A stretch of 64,000 nucleotides of DNA from Rutidosis leptorrhynchoides (taxonomy: Eukaryota; Streptophyta; Magnoliopsida; Asterales; Asteraceae): NCBI RefSeq assembly GCF_046630445.1, contig NC_092341.1, forward strand, positions 261,815,001 to 261,879,000, given 5' to 3'. Below the pieces are notes generated by a model, which made no database searches, was not told where the DNA came from, and saw only the letters and a program-made list of their open reading frames with translations. Positions 19,527 through 31,860 of this stretch are shown here, piece by piece. Positions within the stretch are counted from its first letter, which is position 1, and each line of letters begins with the position of its first letter. A program made the translations under genes and the position numbers.

Positions 19527-22500
19527 TTAGTTAGCTGTGGTATTGAAATTGTGATTAACTTCGTTGTCGACTTCCATCGGACCATGTATGTAATGTTTAA
19601 CTCTGTGACCATTAACTTTAAATTCAATCCCATTTGAATTTATCAATTCTATCGTTCCGTATGGGAAAACTCTTTTGACTATGAATGGTCCAGACCATCT
19701 TGATTTCAATTTTCCAGGAAATAGCTTGAATCGTGAATTGAAAAGAAGAACTCTGTCTCCTTCTTTAAATTCTTTTGAACTTCTGATTCTTTTATCATGC
19801 CATTTCTTCGTTCTTTCCTTATAGATTAACGAATTTTCGTATGCTTCATGTCTTAATTCTTCTAATTCATTTAGTTGACTTAATCGTAGACGTCCAGCTT
19901 CATGTAAATCAAGATTACATGTCTTCAAAGCCCAAAATGCTTTGTGTTCAATTTCTACTGGAAGATGACATGCTTTTCCATAAACAAGTCTAAAAGGTGT
20001 GGTTCCAATTGGAGTTTTGTAGGCTGTTCTAAAAGCCCAGAGTGCATCCTCCAATTTAATGGACCATTCCTTCGGATTTGATCCTACGGTTTTCTCTAGA
20101 ATACGTTTTAAAGCTCGGTTGGTATTTTCAACTTGTCCACTTGTTTGTGGATGATATGCGGTGGAGATTTTATGAGTTACTCCATATCTTTTAAGAACTT
20201 TCTCAAGTTGATTATTACAGAAATGAGTACCCCGATCACTTATTAAAGCTTTCGGTGTTCCAAACCTTGCAAAAAGACGTTTTAAAAAGTTGACTACAAC
20301 TCGTGCATCGTTAGTTGGGAGAGCTTGTGCTTCCGCCCATTTAGATACATAATCAATGGCTACGAGTATATATAAATTATTATGAGATTTTGGAAATGGA
20401 CCCATAAAGTCAATACCCCAAATGTCAAATACTTCACATACTTGGATGACATTTTGTGGCATTTCATCACGTTGACTTATTTTTTCGGCCCTTTGACATG
20501 CATCACAGGATTTGCAAAGAAGGTTTGCGTCTTTGTAAATTGTAGGCCAATAGAATCCAGCTTCATAAACTTTTCTTGCTGTTAGTTGAGGCCCATAATG
20601 CCCTCCTGTTGGTCCTGTGTGACAATGGTTTAAAATTTTACTAGCTTCATCTCCAAATACACATCGGCGTATTATTCCATCGGGACAACTTTTAAACAGA
20701 TGTGGATCTTCCCAGAAATAGTGTTTTATATCACTGAAAAATTTCTTTCGTCTTTGGTACGATAATCCTTTTTCAAGGAATCCACAAACTAAGTAGTTTG
20801 CATAGTCTGCAAACCATGGGATTTCTTTATAATCTATCTTCAATAGATATTCATCAGGAAAGTTGTCTTGTATGGCCGATTCATTCAGAACTTCTAATTC
20901 GGGATTTTCAAGACGAGAAAGATGATCAGCGGCGAGATTTTCTGCTCCTCTTTTATCTCGGATTTCAATATCAAACTCTTGTAAGAGTAAGATCCAACGG
21001 ATTAATCTTGGTTTAGCATCTTGTTTTGAAAATAGGTATCTAAGAGCAGAATGGTCGGTATAGACCACCGTTTTTGCTAGAACGAGATATGATCGAAATT
21101 TGTCAAAAGCAAAGACAATAGCAAGGAGTTCTTTTTCAGTAGTTGTATAGTTCGTTTGTGCTCCTTGTAATGTCTTACTAGCATAATATATAGGTTGAAA
21201 TCGTTTTTCAATCCTTTGTCCTAAAACGGCTCCCATTGCAAAATCACTTGCATCGCACATTAGTTCAAATGGTAGATTCCAATTTGGTGTTATCATGATC
21301 GGCGCATTAGTGAGTTTTTCTTTAAGAATATTAAAAGATTTGATACATTCATCTGAAAAGATGAATGGCGCATCCTTTTCTAGGAGTTTATTCATAGGAG
21401 TGGCAATTTTAGAAAAATCTTTTATGAAACGTCGGTAAAAACCGGCATGCCCTAGAAAACTCCTAACTCCTCTAACATTGCTGGGATGTGGAAGTTTAGC
21501 AATTACATCTACTTTAGCTCTATCCACTTCAATTCCTTCTTTTGAAATTTTATGTCCAAGAACGATGCCTTCTTTAACCATGAAATGGCATTTCTCCCAA
21601 TTAAGTACTAGATTTGATTTTTCGCATCTAATTAGCATTCGTTCCAGATTAACTAGACATGATTTAAATGTATCACCGAAGACTGAAAAGTCATCCATGA
21701 ATACTTCCATGCATTCTTCTATCATGTCGTGAAAAATCGCCATCATACACCTTTGAAAGGTTGCAGGGGCGTTACAAAGTCCAAATGGCATGCGTTTGTA
21801 AGCAAAAGTACCATAAGGGCACGTGAATGTGGTTTTCTCTTGGTCCTCGGGTGCTATTGGAATTTGAAAATATCCGGAAAATCCATCTAGAAAACAATAG
21901 TAACTATTTCCGGCTAATCTTTCCAACATTTGATCTATGAAAGGTAAGGGAAAGTGATCTTTTCTGGTGGCGTCATTTAATTTTCTATAATCAATACATA
22001 CACGCCATCCTGTTACGGTCCTAGTAGGAATAAGCTCATTTTTCTCATTTGTAATGACAGTCATGCCACCCTTCTTAGGCACGCATTGAACTGGGCTTAC
22101 CCATGGACTATCAGAGATTGGATATATTAAACCTGCATCTAGCAGTTTAATAATCTCTTTCTTAACTACATCTTGCATATTAGGATTTAGTCTTCGTTGG
22201 CGTTGCACATACGTTTTATGACCTTCTTCCATAAGGATTTTATGTGTGCAATACGAAGGACTTATTCCTTTAATATCATGAATCTTCCATTCAATGGCTG
22301 GTTTATGAGCTTTCAACACAGAAATGAGTTGTGATTTCTCATTTTCAGTAAGAGAAGACGATATTATTACAGGTAATTCAGATTCACCATGTAAATAAGC
22401 ATATTCCAAATGGTTTGGAAGTGGCTTTAACTCTAATTTCGGAGGTTCTTCTATCGATGATTTATATCGATATCTGTCTTCTTCTTTTAGCATTTGAATT

Positions 22501-25133
22501 TCTTCTGTTGTTGGTTCATATCCATTAGCTATAAGTGTAGCTAACATTTCAGCTTCATCAATTGGTTCATTACCTTCTCCTAAAGAACATTCTCCTGTTC
22601 CTTGTAATTCTGGAAATTCTTCTAATAATTCTGCATGTGCATCTATAGTTTGAATATAATAACATGTATCATCTGCAGATTGTGGTTGTTGCATTGCTCT
22701 ATCAACTGAAAAGGTAACACTCTCATCCTCTATACTTAGGGTCAGTTTCTTACCGAACACGTCTATCATTGCTTTAGCCGTGTTTAAGAATGGTCTTTCT
22801 AATATGAGAGGAACTTGAGAATCTTCTTCCATGTCCAAAACAACAAAATCTACTGGAAATACTAAAGTACCAACTTTAACTAGCATGTTCTCCATTATCC
22901 CTCTAGGATATTTTATTGATCTATCGGCTAGTTGTATGCTTATTCTGGTTGGTTTCAATTCTCCAAGGTCTAGTTTAGCGTATAGTGAATACGGCATTAG
23001 ATTTATACTAGCACCTAAGTCTGCCAATGCTTCTATTGAACTAAGACTACCCAGAAAACATGGAATTGTGAAACTTCCTGGATCAGATAATTTTTCTGGT
23101 ATCTTATTCAACAGTACTGCTGAACAATTAGCATTCATAGTAACAGCCGAGAGTTCTTCCATTTTCTTTCTATTTGAGATTAGATCTTTCAAGAATTTAG
23201 CATATCTTGGCATTCCTGAAATCACATCAATGAAAGGAAGATTTATATTTATCTGTTTAAACATATCCAAGAATTTGGATTGCTCGGCTTCAAGTTTTTC
23301 TTTCTTCATTTTACTCGGGTAAGGAAGTGGTGGTTGGTATGGTTTAACATAAGGTTTATCCTTAACTGTGTTATCTTCATTAACCTTTTCAACTACCGGT
23401 TCTTTTTCCTTATCTTGATCAGGTTGTGGTTCTTGTGGAGTAGGAATAATTTCATCAGAATTTACAGGTATTTCAGGTGGTTTAAGTGTTGTACCACTTC
23501 TTGTGGTAATGGCTTTAGCTGTTTCATTCCGGGGGTTAGCATTTGTATCACTAGGTAAACTTCCCGGTTTTCTTTCACCTATTAACCTTGCTAGGTTACT
23601 TACTTCTTGTTCCAGATTTTGAATAGAAGCTTGTTGATTTCTAAATGCTTGAGCATTTTGTTCATTAGTTTGTTTTTGAGATGTGAAAAACTGCGTTTGA
23701 GTTTCAACTAGCTTCGTCATCATATCTTCTAAATTCGGCTTTTTATCATCGGTTTCTTGTGGTGGTTTGTTTTGAAAATTAGGTCTTTGCTGATTGTAAG
23801 TATTATTGGATACTTGTTGATTGCTAGGACCTTGTTGGTTGTTGTATGGAATATTTCGGTTATAATTCTGGTTTTGATTGTAAATCGGTCTTGGCGGTTG
23901 ATAATTATTCTGATAATTATTTCCAGGCCTTTGGTTTATGTATGAAATATTCTCTCTTTGTTCCATTGTTAATTCAATACTGAGACAATCTTTTGTCAAA
24001 TGTGGTCCTCCACACTGCTCACAACTAATTCGTATTGAGTGAATATCTTTAGTCATCTTTTCCATTCGTCTCTCGAAAGCATCTATCTTTGCGGAAATGG
24101 AATCTAAGTCATGACTAGAATCGGCTCTAGCTGCTTTAGATGATCTAATGATATCTTTTTCTTGGTGACACTCATGTGAGTGGGAAGCAGTATTATCAAT
24201 AATTTTGTAAGCATCAGTTTCGGTTTTCTTCATAATAGAACCACCAGCTGCTATATCTATGTCTTTCCTTGTAGTGATGTCGCATCCTCGGTAGAATATT
24301 TGTACTATTTGACAGGTGTCTAAACCATGTTGCGGACATCCTCTTAATAACTTTCCATATCTTGTCCACGCCTCATATAGAGTTTCATTTGGCTTTTGTG
24401 TGAACGTAACAATTTCTGCTTGAAGTCTTACGGCTTTAGATGCAGGAAAGAATTGCTTAAGAAATTTATCAATTAAAACATCCCATGTATCAATCGCCCC
24501 TTCAGGTAACGATTCCAACCAATCTTTGGCTTCTCCCTTTAAAGTCCAGGGAAATAACATGAGATATATCTGTTCATCCTCCACTTCTCGTATTTTAAAT
24601 AGTGTGCAGATCCTATTAAAGGTACGAAGATGTTCATTTGGATCTTCCTTCGGCGCACCACTAAATTGGCATTGATTAGTCACCATGTGTAGAATTTGTC
24701 CTTTGATTTCATAATCTGGCGCATTAATGTCTGGATGAGTAATTGCGTGACCTTGGCCAGTGCGTTTAGCTCTCATTCGGTCTTCCATACTTAAAGGTTC
24801 CAGATTCTCCATAATTGAATTTGTTGAATCGGTATCACTAGATGATTCTGTTTTAATGGTTCGTTCCTCAACAATCTCTGTTTGAATGATTGGTGGCTCC
24901 GGAGGAAAGTTTAGTGGTTCAGGATCTACGAACCGTTCCTGAATATTCTCTGGATTCTCAATTGTGAGGTTGGGTTCAAAAAATGGATTATCGGAAATTT
25001 GAACTGAAGTACTTGGTCGACTGGATGACGATTCTAAAGAAAAATCAACGGCGGTTATATTTGTTAAACGATGTCTTGATCGAGTTACAGGTGGTGAACG
25101 TACAAAAGGTGATGAACGTCTTGCTCGGTGCAT
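19527..25133 (-). CDS. Athila gag-pol polyprotein (element B)
   Basis: The open frame has 1,868 codons, exactly as long as that of element A and with the same domain order: Gag zinc knuckle [13 protein letters not shown], protease ADLGAS, reverse transcriptase FMDD, RNase H MCDAS, integrase HHCC and DDE core. It looks whole even though the element is split by A elsewhere and is itself lodged in element C. Differences from A are scattered single residues, as expected of two members of a recently active family. Confidence 0.94.
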   Translation of the reverse strand: MHRARRSSPFVRSPPVTRSRHRLTNITAVDFSLESSSSRPSTSVQISDNPFFEPNLTIENPENIQERFVDPEPLNFPPEPPIIQTEIVEERTIKTESSSDTDSTNSIMENLEPLSMEDRMRAKRTGQGHAITHPDINAPDYEIKGQILHMVTNQCQFSGAPKEDPNEHLRTFNRICTLFKIREVEDEQIYLMLFPWTLKGEAKDWLESLPEGAIDTWDVLIDKFLKQFFPASKAVRLQAEIVTFTQKPNETLYEAWTRYGKLLRGCPQHGLDTCQIVQIFYRGCDITTRKDIDIAAGGSIMKKTETDAYKIIDNTASHSHECHQEKDIIRSSKAARADSSHDLDSISAKIDAFERRMEKMTKDIHSIRISCEQCGGPHLTKDCLSIELTMEQRENISYINQRPGNNYQNNYQPPRPIYNQNQNYNRNIPYNNQQGPSNQQVSNNTYNQQRPNFQNKPPQETDDKKPNLEDMMTKLVETQTQFFTSQKQTNEQNAQAFRNQQASIQNLEQEVSNLARLIGERKPGSLPSDTNANPRNETAKAITTRSGTTLKPPEIPVNSDEIIPTPQEPQPDQDKEKEPVVEKVNEDNTVKDKPYVKPYQPPLPYPSKMKKEKLEAEQSKFLDMFKQININLPFIDVISGMPRYAKFLKDLISNRKKMEELSAVTMNANCSAVLLNKIPEKLSDPGSFTIPCFLGSLSSIEALADLGASINLMPYSLYAKLDLGELKPTRISIQLADRSIKYPRGIMENMLVKVGTLVFPVDFVVLDMEEDSQVPLILERPFLNTAKAMIDVFGKKLTLSIEDESVTFSVDRAMQQPQSADDTCYYIQTIDAHAELLEEFPELQGTGECSLGEGNEPIDEAEMLATLIANGYEPTTEEIQMLKEEDRYRYKSSIEEPPKLELKPLPNHLEYAYLHGESELPVIISSSLTENEKSQLISVLKAHKPAIEWKIHDIKGISPSYCTHKILMEEGHKTYVQRQRRLNPNMQDVVKKEIIKLLDAGLIYPISDSPWVSPVQCVPKKGGMTVITNEKNELIPTRTVTGWRVCIDYRKLNDATRKDHFPLPFIDQMLERLAGNSYYCFLDGFSGYFQIPIAPEDQEKTTFTCPYGTFAYKRMPFGLCNAPATFQRCMMAIFHDMIEECMEVFMDDFSVFGDTFKSCLVNLERMLIRCEKSNLVLNWEKCHFMVKEGIVLGHKISKEGIEVDRAKVDVIAKLPHPSNVRGVRSFLGHAGFYRRFIKDFSKIATPMNKLLEKDAPFIFSDECIKSFNILKEKLTNAPIMITPNWNLPFELMCDASDFAMGAVLGQRIEKRFQPIYYASKTLQGAQTNYTTTEKELLAIVFAFDKFRSYLVLAKTVVYTDHSALRYLFSKQDAKPRLIRWILLLQEFDIEIRDKRGAENLAADHLSRLENPELEVLNESAIQDNFPDEYLLKIDYKEIPWFADYANYLVCGFLEKGLSYQRRKKFFSDIKHYFWEDPHLFKSCPDGIIRRCVFGDEASKILNHCHTGPTGGHYGPQLTARKVYEAGFYWPTIYKDANLLCKSCDACQRAEKISQRDEMPQNVIQVCEVFDIWGIDFMGPFPKSHNNLYILVAIDYVSKWAEAQALPTNDARVVVNFLKRLFARFGTPKALISDRGTHFCNNQLEKVLKRYGVTHKISTAYHPQTSGQVENTNRALKRILEKTVGSNPKEWSIKLEDALWAFRTAYKTPIGTTPFRLVYGKACHLPVEIEHKAFWALKTCNLDLHEAGRLRLSQLNELEELRHEAYENSLIYKERTKKWHDKRIRSSKEFKEGDRVLLFNSRFKLFPGKLKSRWSGPFIVKRVFPYGTIELINSNGIEFKVNGHRVKHYIHGPMEVDNEVNHNFNTTAN

Positions 25134-26536
25134 TCACTGAATATCCTATTAGTTTTTAAAAGGAAAGAAAAATTATAATAAGTTATCCAATCAATAGACT
25201 TTTCTGATTTTGCCCACGTTTCGAATAGCCAAAAGATGCAGCAGAGGGGCAGGATTCGTTTGGTCTCAATATAATTGAGGACTGTTTGGCTCCAATAACC
25301 CGGTCCACGTACAAATCCAACTATTACTACGAACCAGAAAATTTTGATGTCTATCAATTTAACCACTTAAAATAAATTTTCGTAATTTTAAGAAATTTAG
25401 ATAAGAAGTAGAAAAAATTCTAAGTCCTAAAAACTAGAATGGCGAGAAATAAGAGAGAAAAAGAGTTCGTCGCAAAAGGTTGAAAAAGAAAAAAAAAATG
25501 GTTGAAGAATAAAAGGTGACGGAAAAATAAAAGAAACTTATAAAAACTTAAAAATACTTAACTAACCTAACCTTATCACTACAACTAACTTAAAATTATA
25601 ATCGCAAATTGAAATTACTAATTGGAATGATAATTGGTACATAGTAAAAGGAGTCTAAAAATATTAAAGCTTACAGGAAAAACTAAATCCCAAATAGAAA
25701 TAACTTAAAAAGAAACTAAAACTTAAAAAGGCGTCGCAAAATTCTAAAGCACCTAAATCTTAGTCTAAAGAAAAAGCACTTAAGGAATTCTACGGCAAAG
25801 CCTAAAAATCTAGGAGTAAAAATAACTATAGCAAAAACTAAGTTTAAAATTAAATATGAGCTAAAAAATACAAATATTACGCTACAACGATTAAAAAGGG
25901 ACAAAATATAAAAATATATAAAAAGTTGTAAAAAAGTACAATTTTTATAAAAATATTATTTTTATATTATTTTTTTAATAAAACTACAAATTTTACAATT
26001 TAATAAAAACTAATTAATACTAAATACATAAGTAAATAAAAAGTAAAAATAAAACTAAAACTAATAATAATAATAATAATAGTAATTAGGTTAAATAATA
26101 ATTATAATTAATAATATCCCGTAATTAATGCAGTTTTAGGGTTTCTGTTCGCGTGTCAGATGGCCTCCGCGAGTTGCGGTGATTAATGAGGAAAACCCCG
26201 CGAGTCGCGGGGTTCAGAAATTCAGTTGACAGCTTTGAAATTTTTACGCGTTTTTCTTTATTATTTTTTTATTTTATGTTTTCTGTTTTTTTAAAATAAA
26301 TAAAAGATTTTAAAATAAAACTTATATTTTTATAAACTAAAATAGAAATAAAGAAACTTATAAAACTTAAATATTTAACAAAATCTTAAAAATACTTATA
26401 TTTTTATTTTTTTTCTTTTTATATTTTCGAATAATTAAAACGTATTTTTACAAAAACAAATTTTAATAAAAGTAACTAAAAATCTTTTTTTTTTATTTTA
26501 TATATTAGCGTTGCGCTTCCGGCTTTTAAGATAGTT
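25134..26536 (-). other. Leader of element B
   Basis: This is AT-rich sequence matching the leader of A, with small length differences and the leader pair of palindromes at 26165-26212. I see no gene in it. Minus-strand frames here are low-complexity. Confidence 0.7.
26165..26212. repeat. Paired 17-bp palindrome, leader copy (B)
   Basis: CTCCGCGAGTTGCGG at 26165-26179 and CCCCGCGAGTCGCGGGG at 26196-26212, 31 bp apart. These are the same variants as in the leader of A. Confidence 0.88.
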
Positions 26537-26554
26537 TCCCCGGCAGCGGCGCCA
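26537..26554 (-). other. Primer binding site, tRNA-Asp type (B)
   Basis: The 18 bases are the same as in element A (TCCCCGGCAGCGGCGCCA on the plus strand), 8 bases from the LTR edge. Confidence 0.9.
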
Positions 26555-26562
26555 AAAATACT

Positions 26563-28549
26563 TGATGTGCAGCGGGGTGTATATAAAATAGTTTATATTT
26601 TACTAGGAAAAACTATTAAATACGATACAATTTTACACAAGATATTTATTTATTTATAGAATGGATATACTTAAACCTTGCTACAACACTTATAGGCAGT
26701 GTACCTAATCGTACAGTAGTGTAGTTTTTAGTAAGTCCGGTTCGTTCCACAGGGAAATCTTTAAACAAAGCTCAACGCTATATTAGTTTACTTTTATAAA
26801 AATACAAACATATATATAAGTAATATTATTATTATAAAGGGGGGGTTTTTACCGTTTAATGACCGGTTTGTCGATTTTAAGACTTTAGTCGCAGTTAAAA
26901 CCTAATGTAAAATATAAAATAAATACAAGACTTAAATTAAAGCGTAAAGTAAATAACGATAATGAAATTGCAAATAATAAAAGTGCGATAAAATAAACTT
27001 GCGATAATTAAAAGTACGATAATTAAAAGTGCGATTAAATAACAATAAATAAAAGTGCGATAATTAGAAGTGCAATTAAATATAAAATAAAGGAAATTAA
27101 ATATGAAATAAAAGAATTATGCTTATTTAAACTTCCGTAATCATGATGTTTGACGTGTTGATTTTAGTTTTATGCCCATGGGTTAATTGTCCTTTGTCCT
27201 GGATTATTCAATATGTCCGTCTGGTTTTTGTCCATAACAGTCCATCAGTCATAAATATAAATTGCAAGTGTCCTTGTCAAATTATTATTATACCCGAAGT
27301 TAAATATTCCAACTAATTGGGGATTCGAATTGTAACAAGGTTTTAATACTTTGTTTAATGAATACACCAGGTTATCGACTGCGTGTAAACCAAGGTTTTA
27401 CTACTTTGTTAACAATTACACCAATTACCCTTGAATGTAATTTCACCCCTATTTTAATTATTCTAGTGGCTATTAATCCATTCCCGTGTCCGGTTAAATG
27501 AACGATTATTCGTACATATAAATACCCCGCCCATCGTGTCCGATCGAGTGTATATGGTAATTTATAGGGACGCCCAATTGTAAATCTTTATATTAACATT
27601 AACAAACTTTCATTTAGTTAAACAAATATAAAGCCCATTAATAGCCCATAGTCTAATTTCCACAAGTGTCGTTCTTTTGTCCAAACCCCAATTATGGTAC
27701 AAAGCCCAATTACCCAATTTTAGTAATTAGCCCAACATCATGATTACTTCGTTTTAAATAAGCATAATAATAACTTAGCTACGAGACATTAATATAAAAA
27801 GGTTGAACATAACTTACAATGATTAAAAATAGCGTAGCGTTACACGGACAGAATTTCGACTTACACCCTTACAACAATCGCTAACATACCCTTATTATTA
27901 GAATTATAATTAAAATTAAAATATAAATTATATATATATATATAAATTTTACGTATAGATAGAGAGATAGAGAAATAGAATATTAAATTTGATCAGAATT
28001 CGGTTTCCTTTATAGCCAGAGTTGAAATTTGGGGCTCCGCGACTCGCGGCAAAATGCTCTTCAAACTCCGCGAGTCGCGGAGATAGTATTTACAGCTCAG
28101 TCCTTGGAGTTTTCTCTGCCGACGGTTTTTAATATATATATATAATATATATATAATTAATATAATTAATTATATATTATATTATATTTATATACATAGT
28201 TAACTTGTAATTTTTAGTCCGTTGCGTCGAGCGTTATGAGTTGACTCTGGTCCCGGTTCCGGATTTTCGAACGTCCTCGCGTACAATTTAATATCTTGTA
28301 CTTTGCGTTTTGAATCTTGTACTCTTGTGATTTCGAGACGTTTCTTATCAATAATTGGAACCTTTTTGATTGTCTTTTGTACTTTTGAGCTTTTTGGTCG
28401 TTTGCGTCTTCAATTCGTCGAATCTGTCTTTTGTCTTCACCTTTTATTATTTAAACGAATATCACTTGTAAATAGAACAATTGCAACTAAAAGCTTGTCT
28501 TTCTTGAGGAATAATGCTATGAAATATATGTTCGTTTTTAGCATTATCA
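26563..28549 (-). repeat. Element B 5' LTR
   Basis: The repeat is 1,987 bp with the same TG...CA ends as the LTRs of A. It differs by a ~30-bp insertion near 27000-27030 and scattered changes, including a different simple-repeat tract near 27955-27980. A palindrome pair lies at 28035-28082. Confidence 0.92.
28035..28082. repeat. Paired 17-bp palindrome, LTR copy (B)
   Basis: CTCCGCGACTCGCGG at 28035-28049 and CTCCGCGAGTCGCGGAG at 28066-28082, 31 bp apart. The surrounding bases have changed more than the palindromes. Confidence 0.9.
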
Positions 28550-31500
28550 GGATAGAAGCTATATGAGTAAGGATTTCTGTGCTAAATTAAGTTGTCCATT
28601 GACGCCTTTAGATAATAAGTTTATACTAGAATTAGCAAACGGTAAATTAATTGCAGCAGATAATATATGTCGGAATCAAGAAATTAAACTGGTTAGCGAA
28701 ACATTTAAGATTGATTTGATACCAGTAGAGTTAGGGAGTTTTGATGTGATAATCGGCATGGACTGGTTGAAAGAGGTGAAAGCAGAGATCATATGTTACA
28801 AAAATGCAATTCCCATTGTACGAGAAGAAGGAAAACCCTTAATGGTGTACGGAGAAAAGAGCAACGCGAAGCTAAATCTTATTAGTAATTTGAAGGCGCA
28901 AAAGTTAATAAGAAAGGGTTGCTATGCTGTTCTAGCACACGTCGAGAAAGTACAAACTGAAGAAAAGACCATCAATGATGTTCCCGTCACAAAAGAATTT
29001 CCCGATGTATTTCCGAAAGAATTACCGGGATTACCTCCACACCGATCCGTTGAATTTCAAATAGATCTTGTACCGGGAGCTACACCAATAGCTCGTGCTC
29101 CATACAGACTCGCACCCAGCGAAATGAAGGAACTTCAAAGCCAATTACAAGAACTTCTAGAGCGTGGTTTCATACGACCAAGTACATCACCATGGGGAGC
29201 TCCTGTTTTATTTGTCAAAAAGAAGGATGGTACATTCAGGTTGTGTATCGACTACCGAGAGTTGAACAAACTTACCATCAAGAACCGTTACCCACTACCG
29301 AGAATCGATGACTTATTTGATCAATTACAAGGCTCGTCAGTTTATTCGAAGATTGATTTACGTTCTGGGTATCATCAAATGCGGGTGAAGGAGGACGATA
29401 TTCCGAAGACTGCTTTCAGAACGCGTTACGGTCATTACGAGTTTATGGTTATGCCGTTTGGATTGACTAACGCACCAGCTGTGTTCATGGACCTCATGAA
29501 CCGTGTGTGTGGGCCATATCTCGACAAGTTTGTCATTGTTTTCATTGATGACATACTTATCTACTCAAAGAATGATCAAGAGCACGAAGAACATTTGAGA
29601 AAAGTGCTAGAGTTGTTGAGGAAAGAAAAACTGTACGCTAAGTTTTCAAAGTGTGCATTTTGGTTGGAAGAAGTTCAATTCCTCGGTCACATAGTGAACA
29701 AAGAAGGTATTCAGGTGGATCCGGCAAAGATTGAGACCGTTGAAAAGTGGGAAACCCCTAAAACTCCGAAGCATATACGCCAATTTTTAGGACTGACTGG
29801 TTACTACAGAAGATTCATCCAAGATTTTTCCAAAATAGCAAAACCCTTGACTGCATTAATGCATAAAGGGAAGAAATTTGAATGGAAGGATGAACAAGAA
29901 AAAGCGTTTCAATTGTTGAAGAAAAAGTTAACTACGGCACCTATATTATCATTGCGTGAAGGGAATGATGATTTTGTGATATATTGTGACGCCTCAAAGC
30001 AAGGCCTCGGTTGTGTATTAATGCAACGAACGAAGGTAATTGCTTATGCGTCTAGACAATTGAAGATTCACGAGCAAAATTATACGACACACGATTTAGA
30101 ATTAGGCGCTGTTGTTTTTGCATTAAAGACTTGGAGGCACTACTTATATGGGGTCAAAAGTATTATATATACCGACCACAAAAGTCTTCAACATATATTT
30201 AATCAGAAACAACTGAACATGAGGCAGCGCAGGTGGATTGAATTGTTGAATGATTATGACTTTGAGATTCGTTACCACCCGGGAAAGGCGAATGTGGTAG
30301 CCGACGCTTTGAGTAGAAAGGACAGAGAACCCATTTGAGTAAAAGCTATGAATATAATGATTCACAATAACCTTACCACTCAAATAAAGGAGGCGCAACA
30401 AGGAGTTTTAAAAGAGGAAAATTTAAAGGATGAAATACCCAAAGGATCGGAGAAGCATCTTAATATTCGGGAAGACGGAACCCGATATAGGGCTGAAAGA
30501 ATTTGGGTACCAAAATTTGGAGATATGAGAGAAATGGTACTTAGAGAAGCTCATAAAACCAGATACTCAATACATCCTGGAACGGGGAAGATGTACAAAG
30601 ATCTCAAGAAACATTTTTGGTGGCCAGGTATGAAAGCTGATGTTGCTAAATACGTAGGGGAATGTTTGACGTGTTCTAAGGTCAAAGCTGAGCATTAGAA
30701 ACCATCAGGTCTACTTCAACAACCCGAAATCCCGGAATGGAAATGGGAAACATTACCATGGATTTCATCACTAAATTGCCAAGGACTGCAAGTGGTTTTG
30801 ATACTATTTGGGTAATAGTTGATCGTCTCACCAAATCAGCACACTTTCTGCCAATAAGAGAAGATGACAAGATGGAGAAGTTAGCACGACTGTATTTGAA
30901 GGAAGTCATCTTCAGACATGGAATACCAATCTCTATTATCTCTGATAGGGATGGCAGATTTGTTTCAAGGTTTTGGCAGACATTACAACAAGCATTGGGA
31001 ACTCGTCTAGACATGAGTACTGCCTATCATCCATAAACCGATGGGCAGAGCGAAAGGACGATACAGACTCTTGAAGACATGCTACGAGCATATGTTATTG
31101 ATTTTGGAAACGGTTGGGATCGACATCTACCATTAGCAGAATTTTCCTACAACAACAGTTACCACTCGAGTATCGAAATGGCATCGTTCTAAGCACTTTA
31201 TGGTAGAAAGTGCAGATCTCCAATTTGTTGGAATGAATTGGGGGATAGACAGATTACGGGTCCGGAGATAATCCAAGAAACTACAGAGAAAATCATCCAA
31301 ATTCAACAACGGTTGAAAACCGCTCAGAGTCGACAAAAGAGCTACGCGGACCTTAAAAGGAAAGATATAGAATTTGAAATTGGGGAGATGGTCATGCTTA
31401 AGGTTTTGCCTTGGAAAGGCGTTGTTCGATTTGGTAAACGGGGGAAACTAAATTCAAGATACATTGGACCATTCAAGATTTTAGATCGTGTCGGACCAGT

Positions 31501-31825
31501 AGCCTACCGACTTGAATTACCTCAACAACTCGCCAATGTACATAATACCTTTCATGTCTCGAATCTGAAGAAGTTCTTAGCTAAAGAAGATCTCACTATT
31601 CCTTTAGACAAAATTAACATCAATGAAAAACTACAATTCATTGAAGAACCCGTCGAAATAATGGATCGTGAGGTTAAAAGGCTCAAGCAAAACAAGATAC
31701 CAATTGTTAAGGTTTGATGGAATGCTCGTAGAGGACTCGAGTTCACCTGGGAACGAGAAGATCAGATGAAGAAGAAATACCCGCACTTATTTCCAGAAGA
31801 TACGTCAACACCTCCAACTGCTTAA
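28550..31825 (+). pseudogene. Chromovirus pol remnant (element C)
   Basis: Protein similarity to the intact gag-pol of element D is continuous from just after the protease motif to the end of the polyprotein. Visible parts are reverse transcriptase ([11 protein letters not shown] near 29545), RNase H ([10 protein letters not shown] near 29985, YTDHKSLQ near 30170), an integrase zinc-binding part near 30570-30690, an integrase core near 30760-31180 and the C-terminal tail ([12 protein letters not shown] near 31750). The coding region is broken and cannot make a full-length protein. The gag part is beyond element B, off the window. Confidence 0.92.
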
Positions 31826-31847
31826 AATTTCGGGACGCAATTTATTT

Positions 31848-31860
31848 AACGGGTAGGTAC
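31848..31860 (+). other. Polypurine tract of element C
   Basis: AACGGGTAGGTAC lies directly before the 3' LTR (TGTAGTGACCCG). The same sequence precedes the LTR of element D. Confidence 0.8.

Larger units (their letters stand above)
17502..28549 (-). mobile_element. Athila element B, right part
   Basis: This is the rest of the Athila copy that element A entered: the TTGCT duplication (17502-17506), spacer, cysteine-rich ORF (18938-19354), gag-pol (19527-25133), leader, primer binding site and a 1,987-bp 5' LTR (26563-28549). It is closely related to A, with about 20 amino-acid differences over gag-pol, but its LTR and spacers carry small insertions, so it is a separate copy. Its LTR ends directly in chromovirus protease sequence (GGATAGAAGC...), which shows that it inserted into element C. 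The gag-pol frame still looks whole. The partner LTR is off the left edge, so its age cannot be read from LTRs. Confidence 0.93.
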